Assembly (NCBI GenBank): GCA_026874595.1
Contig: CM049321.1
Span: forward strand, 5,137,479 to 5,201,478
From: Sipunculus nudus
Taxonomy: Eukaryota > Annelida > Sipuncula > Golfingiida > Sipunculidae
Direction of reading: 5' to 3'
Length of the DNA stretch: 64,000 nt
Below the pieces are notes generated by a model. It was not told where the DNA came from and did not search any database. It saw nothing but the letters and a program-made list of their open reading frames with translations. Positions 1 through 12,334 of this stretch are shown here, piece after piece. The number at the start of each line of letters is the position of its first letter. Position 1 is the stretch's first letter. The position numbers were made by a program, and so were the translations under genes.

Positions 1-210
1 GAATCGCAGCTGAAGCGGAGCCAGGATGCCTGTCGAGTGTTTGTTTATTGGCATCTGGTTGGCTGCTTGTCACATCATACGCACGTTTTTTTTTTTCAGC
101 GGAAAACGAACCGCTATCTGGTGTTCAAATGTATCATAAATGGTCAAAGCAGGCAGCGTGAAAATCAGTTGCTTCTCTAGAAGCACAAGATTTCCGCTGC
201 TACGGTATTC
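1..210. repeat. Interspersed repeat copy 1
   Basis: This block matches 13958-14142 in order and orientation. Shared stretches include ATGCCTGTCGA, GATTGGCTGCT-like, CACATCA and GCAGGCAGCGTGAAAATCAG. No terminal inverted repeats or coding frame are evident, so the class is unknown. It may be part of a larger family that also appears near 10570 and 13880. Confidence 0.7.
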
Positions 211-591
211 CAGTCCCGGAATGGAAGTAAACACAAAACTGGAACAAATGTTGTCTCTTCCGTTTTGAGGCCCTAGCTTTCTCATACCACGCTTGTGTTT
301 TGACTCAGCAGATCTTTCTGCTTCAGAAATTAGAAGATGACGTCATCAGTTAACAGCATTATCTGGATTTACACTGATGAGCAATCGGAGTGTTTACAAG
401 GATTTATATATAACTCATATATTAAAAACCATTTGTTTGACAAAAGTTGTTATTCTGGATGTATGTGGCTTGTGAATCATGCGTTCCACAATCTATACAA
501 AAACATATAAAAGCATGGTGATCAAAGCGGTAATTTATGCATGAATTAAAACTTATATCATTATTTTTTAATATTAATCAATTCATATCAG

Positions 592-1421
592 GTGTTGATG
601 GAGAAGATGGTGCTGGTGATGAAGGAGATGCCGCTGGTGATGGAGGAGATGCCGCTGGTGAGATAAAAATAATCATATCAAGTGCTGATGAAGGAGATGC
701 AGCTGGTGAAGAAGGAGATGCCACTGGTGATGGAGGAGATGCCGCTGGTGACGTAGGAGATGCCGCTGGTGATGAAGGAGATGTCACTGGTGACGAAGGA
801 GATGCCGCTGGTGACGAAGGAGATGCCGCTGGTGAAGAAGGAGATGCCGCTGGTGACGAAGGAGATGCCGCTGGTGAAGAAGGAGATGCCGCTGGTGACG
901 AAGGAGATGCCGCTGCTGACGAAGGAGATGCCGCTGCTGACGAAGGAGATGCCGCTGCTGATGAAGGAGATGCCGCTGGTGACGAAGGAGATGCCGCTGG
1001 TGATGAAGGAGATGCCACTGGTGACGAAGGAGATGCCGCTGGTGACGAAGGAGATGCCGCTGGTGAAGAAGGAGATGCCGCTGCTGACGAAGGAGATGCC
1101 GCTGCTGATGAAGGAGATGCCGCTGGTGACGAAGGAGATGCCGCTGGTGACGAAGGAGATGCCGCTGGTGACGAAGGAGATGCCGCTGGTGACGAAGGAG
1201 ATGCCGCTGCTGATGAAGGAGATGCCGCTGCTAATGAAGGAGATGCCGCTGGGGACGTAGGAGATGCCGCTGGGGATGAAGGAGATGCCACTGGTGACGA
1301 AGGAGATGCCGCTGCTGACGAAGGAGATGCCGCTGCTGACGAAGGAGATGCCGCTGGTGACGAAGGAGATGCCGCTGGTGACGAAGGAGATACCGGAGCT
1401 GGCGGTGACGAAGCCACATAA
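592..1421 (+). CDS. Gene A, last coding exon: acidic GDAAGDE heptad-repeat protein (5' exons outside window)
   Basis: The exon opens after a splice acceptor (TTCATATCAG ends at 591) in phase 1 and stays open to TAA at 1419-1421. After VDGEDGAG it encodes about 37 heptads of consensus GDAAGDE on a 21-nt unit, with variants GEE, AADE and ATGDE. It ends in GAGGDEAT. The product would be extremely acidic, low in complexity and Cys-free here. The in-frame ATG at 537 lies in AT-rich sequence before the acceptor and is probably intronic. No signal peptide exon is visible in the 591 bases upstream, so the gene starts outside the window. The phase-1 acceptor and 21-nt unit match gene B at 57805, which is secreted, so secretion is inferred here. 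Function is not recognised. Acidic repeat proteins in molluscs are often calcium-binding matrix proteins, but nothing here proves that. Confidence 0.6.
600..1400 (+). repeat. Array 1: 21-nt coding minisatellite
   Basis: The unit is GGAGATGCCGCTGGTGACGA plus A, 21 nt or seven codons, repeated head to tail. Variation is mainly GAC/GAT/GAA and GGT/GCT. One interruption at about 660-690 carries a copy of the upstream intron-exon junction. Confidence 0.97.
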
Positions 1422-1520
1422 ATTTTCATAAAATTAAAGTGTCTGTCGTATATATCATTATGCTTTCTTTTCCATTGAGGGGAAACCTGCCTATCAGTTC
1501 TTATTTAATTATATATGCTT
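1422..1520 (+). other. Gene A 3' UTR, homologous to the 3' flank of array 2
   Basis: ATTAAA at about 1432-1437 is a possible polyadenylation signal. The sequence aligns with 8638-8730 through TATCATTaTG, TTTCTTTTCCaTTG, CCTATcAGT and TTTAAT blocks. The shared non-repeat flank shows that the two arrays are duplicated terminal exons rather than independent satellites. Confidence 0.6.
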
Positions 1521-3159
1521 ACAGTTCCCGATAGATCACTGGAACCCCCCTCCCCCAAGTCCGTGAATAATAATGGGAAATCAACTATGGCATAGAGAAA
1601 TGCATGCCTAAGGTATAACAGTAGCAAATACCCCATTTTATATTTAACAAATTAGTCGAAAGGACTATGGTAAAGGCTATTCATGGACTACGCCCCATAA
1701 CTGATGAACAGAACCTGTGACAATTTTTTTAAATATCCAGACTAAATATACTTAAGGAAACTGTATAGGAAGGAATATTTTTACGAACTCAAAAGGAAGT
1801 GGGTGAGACATTTTATCTTATATACTTATTCATTATAAATCCATTTGTTTGACTAAAGTTTTGGTTGTTGAAGTGTCTTAAGACCATAAATCAGCAAAAT
1901 GCAAGCCTCCGTCACGAGAAGTATCCCTATTGCGGGATGCACCCGAACTCATGTTTGCATTCACTTATTAGGTTCCCGCTTGAATAAGAGGGCGCCCTAA
2001 AGATATCACCCTGTCCGTCCGCACGTGTGTCTGAATGTCCTTCTGTGTTGCCGTCTGTCTGACCGTCGGTCTGTCCTAAGATTTGTCAAACTACTAAAGC
2101 AAGAACTTGATTTAGGGGGTATGAAGTCAAGGTCAAGGTCACAGGACCCACATCTTTAAAAGTCAGGGATGTATTTTAAGCAAATCTTTTCTTCCCAGAC
2201 CTTCCATCTTGCACATATAGCCCACCTGCCAGATGTAAAAATTCTGTTTAATGTGTTATCAGGTCCTTTATTATGTTTTTTTTCCAAGCATCAGTCGGAC
2301 CACACTGGAAGCCTATGGGCCTTTAGCGGAGACCTTCCTGAACTTTCAGTATTCTAGTTCGGCCCATATTCCCAGGTTTATTCGTCCATAAGTGACTTTG
2401 CATTTGTTAATATTTCTTGATGACGTTCCTCAATCCGGTTAAGGTGCCCGATCGACACCAAAATATAATTAATTCTTCAATGACCGATTCCCGGAATGCC
2501 TTCCGTTTATAATTGCTTGGGTTATGTTGTGAAAAACACATAATACAAACACCCGCACGAACGGGGATGAACGTATACCCTCCTAACGGAAGCAAAAATC
2601 AGTACGGATGTAAAAGACTGGCGATCTGTGAAGTGATTATATTGAGTACCAGCGGTTTATGCATACTTTCGAGATGCGACATGTGACGTCTAAGTTTCAG
2701 TGTATATCCGAAATGACAGTCTGAATGAGCGGTTCGAAACACTGAGAAATAAACCTGCAAGGGTTCGGGGAATGGGCGGGGGGGGGGGGGGGGGGGAGGG
2801 GGTTTAAAATAAAGTCACGTCCCTTTATTGTGACTTGTGAATAACAGAATGACCAGATATATTTGATTATTTTTTGGTGCAAATATTTTGATTTCTGTAA
2901 TTTTAAGTCATACGCAGCGCGTCGAATCTGTAGCTAGTGATTTAAAACAGATTAATGATATATGTGTAATATTATAATAAAAAAATGGTTCAAAAGAAAT
3001 TTGTAAATGTTAAAAATATGTTTACAGGAGTTTGTTCATATTTCCCTGATGTCAGATGCATAGGCCCGATGAAGCAAAACGCAGTATCCATATTTGAGAT
3101 CAAATACAGAATATACAATTGATTTATTAAATGCTTATCATTTCGCGGGCTTAAGGAGT
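1521..3159. other. Intergenic sequence, no gene seen
   Basis: AT-rich sequence. At about 1985-2170 there is a repeat-like block with GTCCGTC-type motifs and AAGGTCAAGGTCACAGGACC, a type of sequence common in mollusc interspersed repeats. A poly-G run lies at about 2778-2800. No exon-like frame was found. Confidence 0.5.
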
Positions 3160-3160
3160 T

Positions 3161-6100
3161 GTGATAAATGATGGCACAGAAGGTGATGGCCCTGATAACG
3201 GAGGAGACAGCGCTAGTGAAGGAGGATATGGCGAAGGTAATGGAGGAGATGGGCTGGTGAAGATTGATATGGCACCGGTCATAGAGGAAATTGCGCTGAT
3301 GACGGAGAAGATGACGCTGTTGACCGGAGAGATGGTTCTGGTGACGGAGGTGATGAACGCCGATGACTGAGGACATGGCGCTGTGAAGGAGAAGATGGCG
3401 CTGGTGACGGAGAAGATGGCGCTGGTGACACAGGATATGACACTGTTAACGGAGGAGATGACGCTGGTGACGGAGGAGATGGTGCTGGTGACGGAACAGA
3501 TGACCCAGGTGAGGAAGGATATGTCGCTGGTGGCTGAGAGAAATTGGCGCTGGTGACAGAGGAGATGACGCTGGTGACAGAGGAGATGACGCAGATGACG
3601 GAGGAGATGGCGCTGGTGATGGCGGGATGGTGCTGGTGACGGAGGAGAAGTCGCTTGTGAGGGAGGAGATTGCGCTGGAGAGGGAGGAGACGATGCTGGT
3701 GATGGAGGAGGTGGCGCTGGTGACGGAGGTGATGGTGCTTGTGTCAGAGGAGATGGTGAGGGTAACGAAGGAGATGATGTTGGTGACAAAGGAGATGACG
3801 CTGGTGACGGAGGAGATGACCTTGGTGACGGAGGAGATGACGCTGGTGACGGAGAATATGGTGCTGGTGGCGAAGGAGATGACGCTGGTGATTGGTGACA
3901 GAGGAGATGGTGCTTGCGACGGAGAAGATGAAGCTGGTGATGGCGAGATGGTGTTGGTGACGGAGGAGATGGTGCTGGAGAGGGAGGAGACGATGCTGGT
4001 GATGGAGGATGTGGCGCTGGTGACGGAGGTGATGGTGCTTGTGTCAGAGGAGATGGTGAGGGTAACGAAGGAGATGATGTTGGTGACAAAGGAGATGACG
4101 CTGGTGACGGAGGAGATGACCTTGGTGACGGAGGAGATGACGCTGGTGACGGAGAATATGGTGCTGGTGGCGAAGGAGATGACGCTGGTGATGGCGAGAT
4201 GGTGTTGGTGACGGAGGAGATGGTGCTGGAGAGGGAGGAGACGATGCTGGTGATGGAGGAGATGGCGCTGGTGACGGAGGTGATGGTGCTTGTGTCAGAG
4301 GAGATGGTGAGGGTAACGAAGGAGATGATGTTGGTGACAAAGGAGATGACGCTGGTGACGGAGGAGATGACCTTGGTGACGGAGGAGATGACGCTGGTGA
4401 CGGAGAATATGGTGCTGGTGGCGAAGGAGATGACGCTGGTGACTGGTGACAGAGGAGATGGTGCTTGCGACGGAGAAGATGAAGCTGGTGATGGCGGGAT
4501 GGTGTTGGTGACGGAGGAGATGGTGCTGGTAACGAAGGAGATGACGTTGGTGACGGAGGAGATGACGCTGGTGACGGAGGAGATGGTAAATTGATCGAGG
4601 TGATGACACTGGTGACGGAGGAGATGACGCTCGTGACGGAGGTGATGACGCCGATGACGGAGGAGATGACGCTGGTTCCGGAGGTGATGACGCCGATGAC
4701 GGAGGAGAAGGCGCTTGAGACGGTGAAGATGGCAGAGGTTACGGAGGAGATGACCTTGGTGACGAAGGAGATGACGCTGGTGACGGAGAATATGGTGCTG
4801 GTGGCGAAGGAGATGACGCTGGTGATTGGTGACAGAGGAGATGGTGCTTGCGACGGAGAAGATGAAGCTGGTGATGGCGAGATGGTGTTGGTGACGGAGG
4901 AGATGGTGCTGGAGAGGGAGGAGACGATGCTGGTGATGGAGGAGGTGGCGCTGGTGACGGAGGTGATGGTGCTTGTGTCAGAGGAGATGGTGAGGGTAAC
5001 GAAGGAGATGATGTTGGTGACAAAGGAGATGACGCTGGTGACGGAGGAGATGACCTTGGTGACGGAGGAGATGACGCTGGTGACGGAGAATATGGTGCTG
5101 GTGGCGAAGGAGATGACGCTGGTGACTGGTGACAGAGGAGATGGTGCTTGCGACGGAGAAGATGAAGCTGGTGATGGCGAGATGGTGTTGGTGACGGAGG
5201 AGATGGTGCTGGAGAGGGAGGAGACGATGCTGGTGATGGAGGAGGTGGCGCTGGTGACGGAGGTGATGGTGCTTGTGTCAGAGAAGATGGTGAGGGTAAC
5301 GAAGGAGATGATGTTGGTGACAAAGGAGATGACGCTGGTGACGGAGGAGATGACCTTGGTGACGGAGGAGATGACGCTGGTGACGGAGAATATGGTGCTG
5401 GTGGCGAAGGAGATGACGCTGGTGACTGGTGACAGAGGAGATGGTGCTTGCGACGGAGAAGATGAAGCTGGTGATGGCGGGATGGTGTTGGTGACGGAGG
5501 AGATGGTGCTGGTAACGAAGGAGATGACGTTGGTGACGGAGGAGATGACGCTGGTGACGGAGGAGATGGTAAACTGATCGAGGTGATGACACTGGTGACG
5601 GAGGAGATGACGCTCGTGACGGAGGTGATGACGCCGATGACGGAGGAGATGACGCTGGTTCCGGAGGTGATGACGCCGATGACGGAGGAGAAGGCGCTTG
5701 AGACGGAGAAGATGGCAGAGGTTACGGAGGAGATGACCCTAGTGGCGGAGGAGATGACGCTGGTGACGGAGGAAATGGCGCTGGTGACGGAGAAGATGAA
5801 GCTGGTGATGGCGGGATGGTGTTGGTGACGGAGGAGATGGTGCTGGTGACGGAGGAGACGGTGCTTGTGTCAGAGGAGATGGTGATGGTAACGAAGGAGA
5901 TGACGTTGGTGACGGAGGAGATGACGCTGGTGACGCAGGAGATGGTGAACTGATCGAGGTGATGACACTGGTGACGGAGGTGATGACGCCGATGACGGAG
6001 GAGAAAGCGCTTGAGACGGAGAAGATGGCACAGGTGACGGAGGAGATGACCCTTGTGGCGGAGGAGATGACGCTGGTTCCGGAGGTGATGACGCCGATGA

Positions 6101-8640
6101 CGGAGGAGAAAGCGCTTGAGACGGAGAAGATGGCACAGGTGACGGAGGAGATGACCCTAGTGGCGGAGGAGATGACCCTAGTGGCGGAGGAGATGACGCT
6201 GGTGACGGGGGACAAGGCGCTTGAGACGGAGAAGATAGCACAGGTGACGGAGGAGATGACCCTAGTGGCGGAGGAGATGACCCTAGTGGCGGAGGAGATG
6301 ACGCTGGTGACGGGGGACAAGGCGCTTGAGACGGAGAAGATAGCACAGGTGACGGAGGAGATGACCCTTGTGGCGGAGGAGATGTTGCATGTGTCAGAGG
6401 AGATGGTGATGGTCAATTGTGACAGAGGAGATGTCGCTTGTGACGGAGGAGATGAAGCTGGTGTCGGAGAAGATGGCGCTGGTGATGGCCGGATGGTGCT
6501 GGTGACGGAGAAGATAGCGCTGGTGATGGCGGGATGGTGCTGGTGACGGAGGAGATAGTGCTTGTGTCAGAGGAGATGGTGATGGTAACGAAGGAGATGA
6601 CGCTGGTGACAAAGGTGATGACGATGGTGACGGAGAAGATGGCGCTGGTGATGGCGGGATGGTGCTGGTGACGGAGGAGATGCTGCTTGTGTCAGAGGAG
6701 ATGGTGATGGTAACGAAGGAGATGACGCTGGTGACAAAGGAGATGACGCAGGTGACGGAGGAGATGACTTTCGTGACAGAGGAGATGGCGCTGGTGACGG
6801 AGGAGATGGTGATGGTGACGGAGGAGATGGTGATGGTAACGAAGGAGATGACGCTGGTAACGAAGGAGATGATACTGGTGACGTAGGAGAAGACGGCGCA
6901 AGTGACGGAGGGGATGCTGCCGGTGACGGAGGTGATGACGCTGGTGACGGAGGAGATGACCCTGGTGAAGGAGGAGATGGTGCTGGTGACGGAGGAATTG
7001 ATGCTTGTTACGGAGGAGATGACGCTGGTGACAGAGGAGATGTAGCTTGTGACAGAGGAGATGCCCCTCGTGAGGGAAGAGATTGTGCTGGTGACGGAGG
7101 AGATGGTGCGTGTGTCAGAGGAGATGGTGATGGTCACGAAGGAGATGCCGCTGGTGACAAAGGAGGTGACGCTGGTGACGGAGGAGATGACCTTAGTGAC
7201 GGAGGAGATGACGCTGGTGACGGAAAATATGGTGCTGGTGGCGGAGGGGATGACGCGCGTGATTGGTGACAGACGAGATGGTGCTTGTGTCAGGAGAGAT
7301 GGTGATGGTCACGAAGGAGATGACGCCGGTGACAAAGGAGGTGACGCTGGTGACGGAGGAGATGACCTTAGTTACGGAGGAGATGACGCTGGTGACGGAG
7401 AATATGGTGCTGATGACGGAGGTGATGACTCTCGTGACGGAGGAGATGCCTCCCGTGAGGGAAGAGATGGCGCTGGTGAGGGAGGAGATGGTGCAGGTGA
7501 CGGAGGAGATGGTGCTGGTGACGGAGGTGATGACGCTGGTGACGGAGAAGATGGTGTTGGTGACGGAGGAGATGACGCTGGTAACGAAGGAGATGGTGCT
7601 GGTGACGGAGGAGATGGTGCTGGTGACAGAGATGATGACGCTGGTGACGGAGGAGATGGTGTTGGTGACAGAGGAGATGACGCTGGTAACGCAGGAGATG
7701 ACGCTAATGATGGAGGTGATGACCCTGGTGATGGTGAAGATGGTGCTGGTGACGGAGGAGATGGTGCTTGTGTCAGAGGAGATGGTGACGGTCACGAAAG
7801 AGATGACGCTGGTGACAAAGGAGGTGACGCTGGTGACGGAGGAGATGACCTTGGTGACGGAGGAGATGACGCTGGTGACGGAGAAAATGGTGCTGGTGAC
7901 GGAGGAGATGACGCTGGTGATTGATGACAGAGGAGATGGTGCTTGTGAAGGAGAAGATGGTGCTGGTGACGGAGCTGATGACGCTGGTGACGGAGGAGAT
8001 GCCTCTCGTGAGGGAGGAGATGGCGCTGGTGACGGAGGTGATGACGCTGGTGACGGAGAAGATGGTGTTGGTTTCGGAGGAGATGACGCTGGTAACGAAG
8101 GGGATGGTGCTGGTGACGGAGGAGATGGTGCTGGTGACGGAGGTGATGACGCTGGTGACGGAGAAGATGCTGTTGGTGACGCGGGAGATGACGTTGGTAA
8201 CGGAGGAGATGACGCTGATGACGAGGGTGATGACGCTGGTGACGAAGGAGATGGTGTTGGTGGGTAGGAGATGACGCTGGTGACAGAGGAAATGGCGCTG
8301 GTGACGAAAGGATGCCCCTCGTGAGAGAGGAGATGGCGCTGGTGACGGAGGAGATGGTGATGGTGACGGAGGAGATGGTGATGGTAACGAAGGAGATGAC
8401 GCTGGTAACGAAGGAGATGATACTGGTGACGGAGAAGATGGCGCAAGTATCCGAGGAGATGGGTCTGGGGACAAAGGTGATGACGCTGGTGACGGAGGAG
8501 ATGGTGCTTGTGACGGAGTAGGTGACGCTGGTATCGGAGGAGAAGACGCTGGTGGCGGGGGAGATGACGCTGGTGGCGGAGGAGATGGCGCTGGAGACAG
8601 AATTCCTTTTGATGAAGCCGCATTAATATATATGTCGTAA
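3161..8640 (+). pseudogene. Decayed heptad-repeat terminal exon, paralogue of gene A
   Basis: The acidic frame opens near 3161 ([19 protein letters not shown]) and continues as GDDAGDG heptads, but it changes frame repeatedly. The last segment (about 8300-8640) ends GDRIPFDEAALIYMS then TAA, whose DEAA and 3' flank align with gene A's end. AATAAA follows at 8640-8645. In between, acidic runs occupy different frames, for example one to 7924, another about 7917-8267, and a third to 8640. Each change is at a recurrent short insertion giving DAGDW-stop. No clear splice acceptor precedes 3161 and no signal exon is seen. A long open frame at 4591-5577 reads MTLVTEE heptads, which I take as a shadow frame. 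It could still be transcribed. Confidence 0.45.
3165..8625 (+). repeat. Array 2: 5.4-kb 21-nt satellite with higher-order repeats
   Basis: The basic unit is GGAGATGACGCTGGTGACGG plus A. A roughly 300-bp higher-order unit recurs, with GTGCTTGTGTCAGAGGAGAT marker positions near 3734, 4034, 4969 and 5269. A 252-bp (12-unit) spacing and a 105-bp (5-unit) variant near 6211 and 6316 also occur. This nested periodicity indicates recent unequal exchange. Confidence 0.95.
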
Positions 8641-8740
8641 AATAAACGCTTCCGTATTTTTATCATTTTGTTTCGTGTTTTCCTTTGCGAATAATCTACC
8701 TATTAGTCCTTTTTTAATGATGTGAGCTTGAGTATGTTCG
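8641..8740 (+). other. 3' flank of array 2 with AATAAA
   Basis: AATAAA lies at 8640-8645, directly after the TAA of the acidic tail. The flank TATCATTTTG, TTTTCCTTTG and CTATTAGTCC aligns with the gene A 3' UTR at about 1456-1505. Confidence 0.6.
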
Positions 8741-10004
8741 TTTCCTGTGTAAGCTGGATTACATGTACATGTATTAGAATATCCATAGCACCCGCACATA
8801 TTACTGATCCCGACACCTGGAGGCCTAAGGGAGGACTAACAGCAATAATTATTGACTCTGGTTCCTTATGGTTAACATCTGGTGATGGGATGTTTATAGG
8901 CAGCTGGGTAACAAGTATCTCCGCTCATCGTTATGCCAATCTAATCATGAGATATTTTATTAACAACATGATAGTTTGCCAGCTACATTCAGTGTAAATA
9001 CTGCTGGAAAATTACAATTGATCTCAAAACTAAATAAAAAAAATAATTATAAATCATGCGAAAAGAAAGTGTTGAATGAAATGTGTACCAAAGCCTGCGT
9101 TAAACTAGAGACTGAGTTGGTTTATATTACGCTCTTCACGGATCGGTTATACACTACGATCGTCTCAGGCCTCCTTTTTTGTTATAACCTCTGCTTTGTT
9201 CGGCGAGGATCTCTTTGTAAGATCATCAGGGTGGGCAAAGAGCAACGCATTGTAATCAGACTTATGGAGTTGTATCTCCGCGTGCACCCTACTCCGATTT
9301 TCAAAACCAGCTCTTGTAAGTCGCATGTTAAAGTTTGGAGCTTGATGCACACAGCGATACATCCTTCTGAATGGTCAACTTACAAATCTTTGATTTTTGA
9401 AACCTGGGACGATTGTAGTGTATAACCACTGCGATAGAAGCGTAGTCTATATTCCTTGATTTAAGACATCTTTGGGACATTTTTATCTTATATACGCATG
9501 GCGTTATTTTTATCCACGTCCTTACTGATTGATAGAACTTTAAGATATATAAAAACATGATAATCTCTTAATTTCGGACTTCAAGGAACGAATTCACCAC
9601 AACCTACTACATGTAAAGTTTATGGCTGATATGGATATATATGACCTATGAGATTCTTAAGTACTAAAACGTATGTCATTGCCAAATAGGTCAAAAGTAT
9701 CTAAATTCAGGTCTCCTGTAAAATCCCATTACGTCTTCGTATAAAGCTCAAACTTTGCATCTAACAGCTACGATTTTTGCCTTGCTAAGTGATAAATAAC
9801 TTAGATTAGGAAATATGCAGGTAAAATGGATAAAATGAAAACGTAGGTGACGCCATCAGTCTTTTGCAACAGTTAACGTTGTTTAAGACCAATGTGTACC
9901 ATTCAGCCGTTTCTGACATAACTCCCTATTGTATGAATTCATTTTAACAACTGAAACATACAGAAACATACATAAAATCCATAACTTAAAGAATACAAGT
10001 TGTT
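8741..10004. other. Intergenic sequence, no supported gene
   Basis: Two open frames (8722-8997 and 8976-9425) have no recognisable domain, signal or splice context and overlap. I do not support them as genes. The rest is AT-rich. Confidence 0.5.
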
Positions 10005-10940
10005 ATTCGTAATTCAAATAATAAACGACGTTAGCCCTAACTCCAAGAATATTAAGCGTTACCCATAACTCAACGAATACACGGTGTTACCCATTACTAA
10101 AGAATACACGATGTTATCCATAACTCAATGAACACCAAGCGTTACACCTAACTCAACGAATACACGGTGTTCCAATAACCCTACGTTTACACGGTGTTTC
10201 CCATAACTCAACGAATGCAAGGTGTTACCCATAACTCAAAGAATGCACCGCATTATCAATAACTATAAAAAAATACTTGGTGTTTCCCGTAACTCAAAGA
10301 ATACACGGTGTTTTCCATAACTCAAGGAGTACACGGCGATGCCAGTTACTCAAAGAATACCAAGCGTTACCCATAACCCAAAAAATACTTGGTGTTATAC
10401 CTATAATTCAAAGAATACACGGTATTATCCATATCTCAAAGAACGGGCGGCACTACCCATAACTGAACGAATACATGTTGTAACCTACTCTAATAAAATA
10501 AAAGGTCGAATTTGCTCCCACTATGTTCCCCCTCTATCGACCTCTTATAACATTAAGACTATTTTATCGTAGCTGTCGTTTTGACTGACAGCTCGCCTCC
10601 CCACCCAGTAACCCGGTGCCATAGGCCACAGGCAGACAGACACGCCCGACACCCCGCCGGTTGCGTTCACATGGCTCTGAGCCGGCGCTGTGTTGGGCCT
10701 GTCTGTCTGAGCCTGGGTGCAAAATTCGACCTATTATTTAATAACAGTAGGTGTTACCTATAACTCAACGATTACACGGTGTAACCCAAATCTCAAGAAT
10801 AAACGTGTAACCCATAACTCAAACAATACACGCTTTTACCCATAACTAAACGATAAACGACGTTACCCATTACTTAAAGAAAACCCAGGATTACCAATAA
10901 CTCAGCAAATACCCGATGTTATCTATAACTCAAAGAAAAC
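10005..10940. repeat. Minisatellite of about 28-30 bp, interrupted by a MITE
   Basis: Degenerate tandem copies of a unit like AACTCAACGAATACACGGTG plus TTACCCAT run through this block. They stop at about 10490, resume at about 10745, and continue to about 10930. Confidence 0.9.
10491..10745 (+). mobile_element. MITE-like element, copy 1, inside the minisatellite
   Basis: The ends form inverted repeats. AAAGGTCGAATTTGCTCCCA at 10501-10520 is the near reverse complement of GGGTGCAAAATTCGACCTAT ending about 10735, and the match extends outward through TAATAAAATA/TATTATTTAATA. It is about 255 bp with no coding capacity. It splits the surrounding minisatellite. Confidence 0.75.
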
Positions 10941-12334
10941 AGAAAACCGAGACTTCTTTTCCTGAAACTCGAGATAACCTTTAAGATATGTCAAATTAAA
11001 ACTGATGGATGGACCAAAGACGAAAATCTATTATTCTTAAATAATACATGTAAAATCCTATATTTTTGTTTAATACTTGACGAAACTAGATCGCACTGGT
11101 ATCATTTTAAGAGGAGCAAATAGAACATTATGTCAAATTGCAAGTACTTACAATAAGATTTGTACCCTTCAGAATATATACAGATGGCTACAATATGTTA
11201 AGACAAATAGTAATCTGAATTACCTGACAGTACGCCAAGCTGTTCCTGAGAAAACTGGCATTTGTGCCAATTTTGTTGTCTAAGTGACTAAACCTCTGAA
11301 TTGCTTTTATGTTCCTTCAGCGCACAGTATAAGTTAAAAAATTTAACCATATAACCTACAAAAACCTATCAGTTCTTTCTGGAAACATTGTAAATATACT
11401 TTAAGATACGTACTCACTTCTTGGTAAAACCCAATAAATTATGCAAAACCTCAACACTAGTTCTGTGTATAAAGCTTGAAACAATCAGTTAACTTGTTGA
11501 GCTTCAAGTATTTTCTCATATAATTATAAGGAATTTCCTCCTGTGTCTGTTGGCAGCACAATTTATACTTCTTTGATTAAAAATGTCTTTTGTGATCCCA
11601 TTAAATATCAATACCGTTTTATAAACGTTTTAGCTACATGCTGACGAAGGAATTATATATGAAACGTACAAAAAATTTAAGCAATGCTGTAGAATTCTAC
11701 ACAGCAATCCTTCAATTATGTGTAGGGTCGTTCTTCGACCTAAGGTAAAATATAATTGAGTATTTTTTTTAAATTTTTGATTTAAATTTGATTAAATCGT
11801 ACTTTCATTTCATATATAAAAATCTGAGACTTTTATATAACTATACGTCCAAGCAGCATCACATGGTCCAACGTCCTTTCCTATCTTATAAATATACTGC
11901 CTCACCATAACCAAATTTATATATGACAAAAATGCCTAATGGAGAAAAACCACCTGAAATATTAAGACATTTGTGTATTGAAGACTCGTCAGACAAACTA
12001 GTGGTTTGGTTTCATCTGTATATTGTGTATGTATATTAACTGAGTATTACCTTGTTATATCGTTAAATTAACATCTTCATAATTTCATATTGTATTTGCA
12101 AAGTAAGCCACAATCCTATAAAACAATGGCCCTTATTGGCACTCCTGTCCTGTAACCCTGAAAAAAATGATAACAGTGACATTTTTTTAAATTTTATTTT
12201 CAAGCAAATAACATAACTGATTACAGTAAATATAATTTTGCAAACTTCAAAAGACTAAAAATTAATACATGAATTCCAAAGTAAATCCTTTACTAATTTC
12301 ACATAATCAAGTAAGTCTTTTCTCAATTTCACAT
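10941..12334. other. AT-rich intergenic sequence, nothing recognised
   Basis: There are scattered short frames only. No domain, tRNA or inverted-repeat structure was recognised. Confidence 0.5.

Noticed and set aside
760-1260. Plus-strand MPLVTKE-type frame in array 1 and MTLVTEE frames in array 2
   Set aside because: Same periodicity artefact. There is no unique N- or C-terminal sequence or splice context.
578-1429. Minus-strand Ser/Pro/Ala-rich open frame opposite array 1, and similar ones opposite array 2
   Set aside because: A stop-free 21-nt unit leaves several frames open. The plus acidic frame has a splice acceptor and a shared C-terminus, and the minus frames have neither.
600-8620. 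CRISPR-like regular spacing
   Set aside because: Units are contiguous 21-mers with no spacers, and the surrounding genes are eukaryotic.
8722-9425. Two overlapping frames of 91 and 149 codons after array 2
   Set aside because: No domain, signal peptide or splice context, and their sequence is not protein-like.
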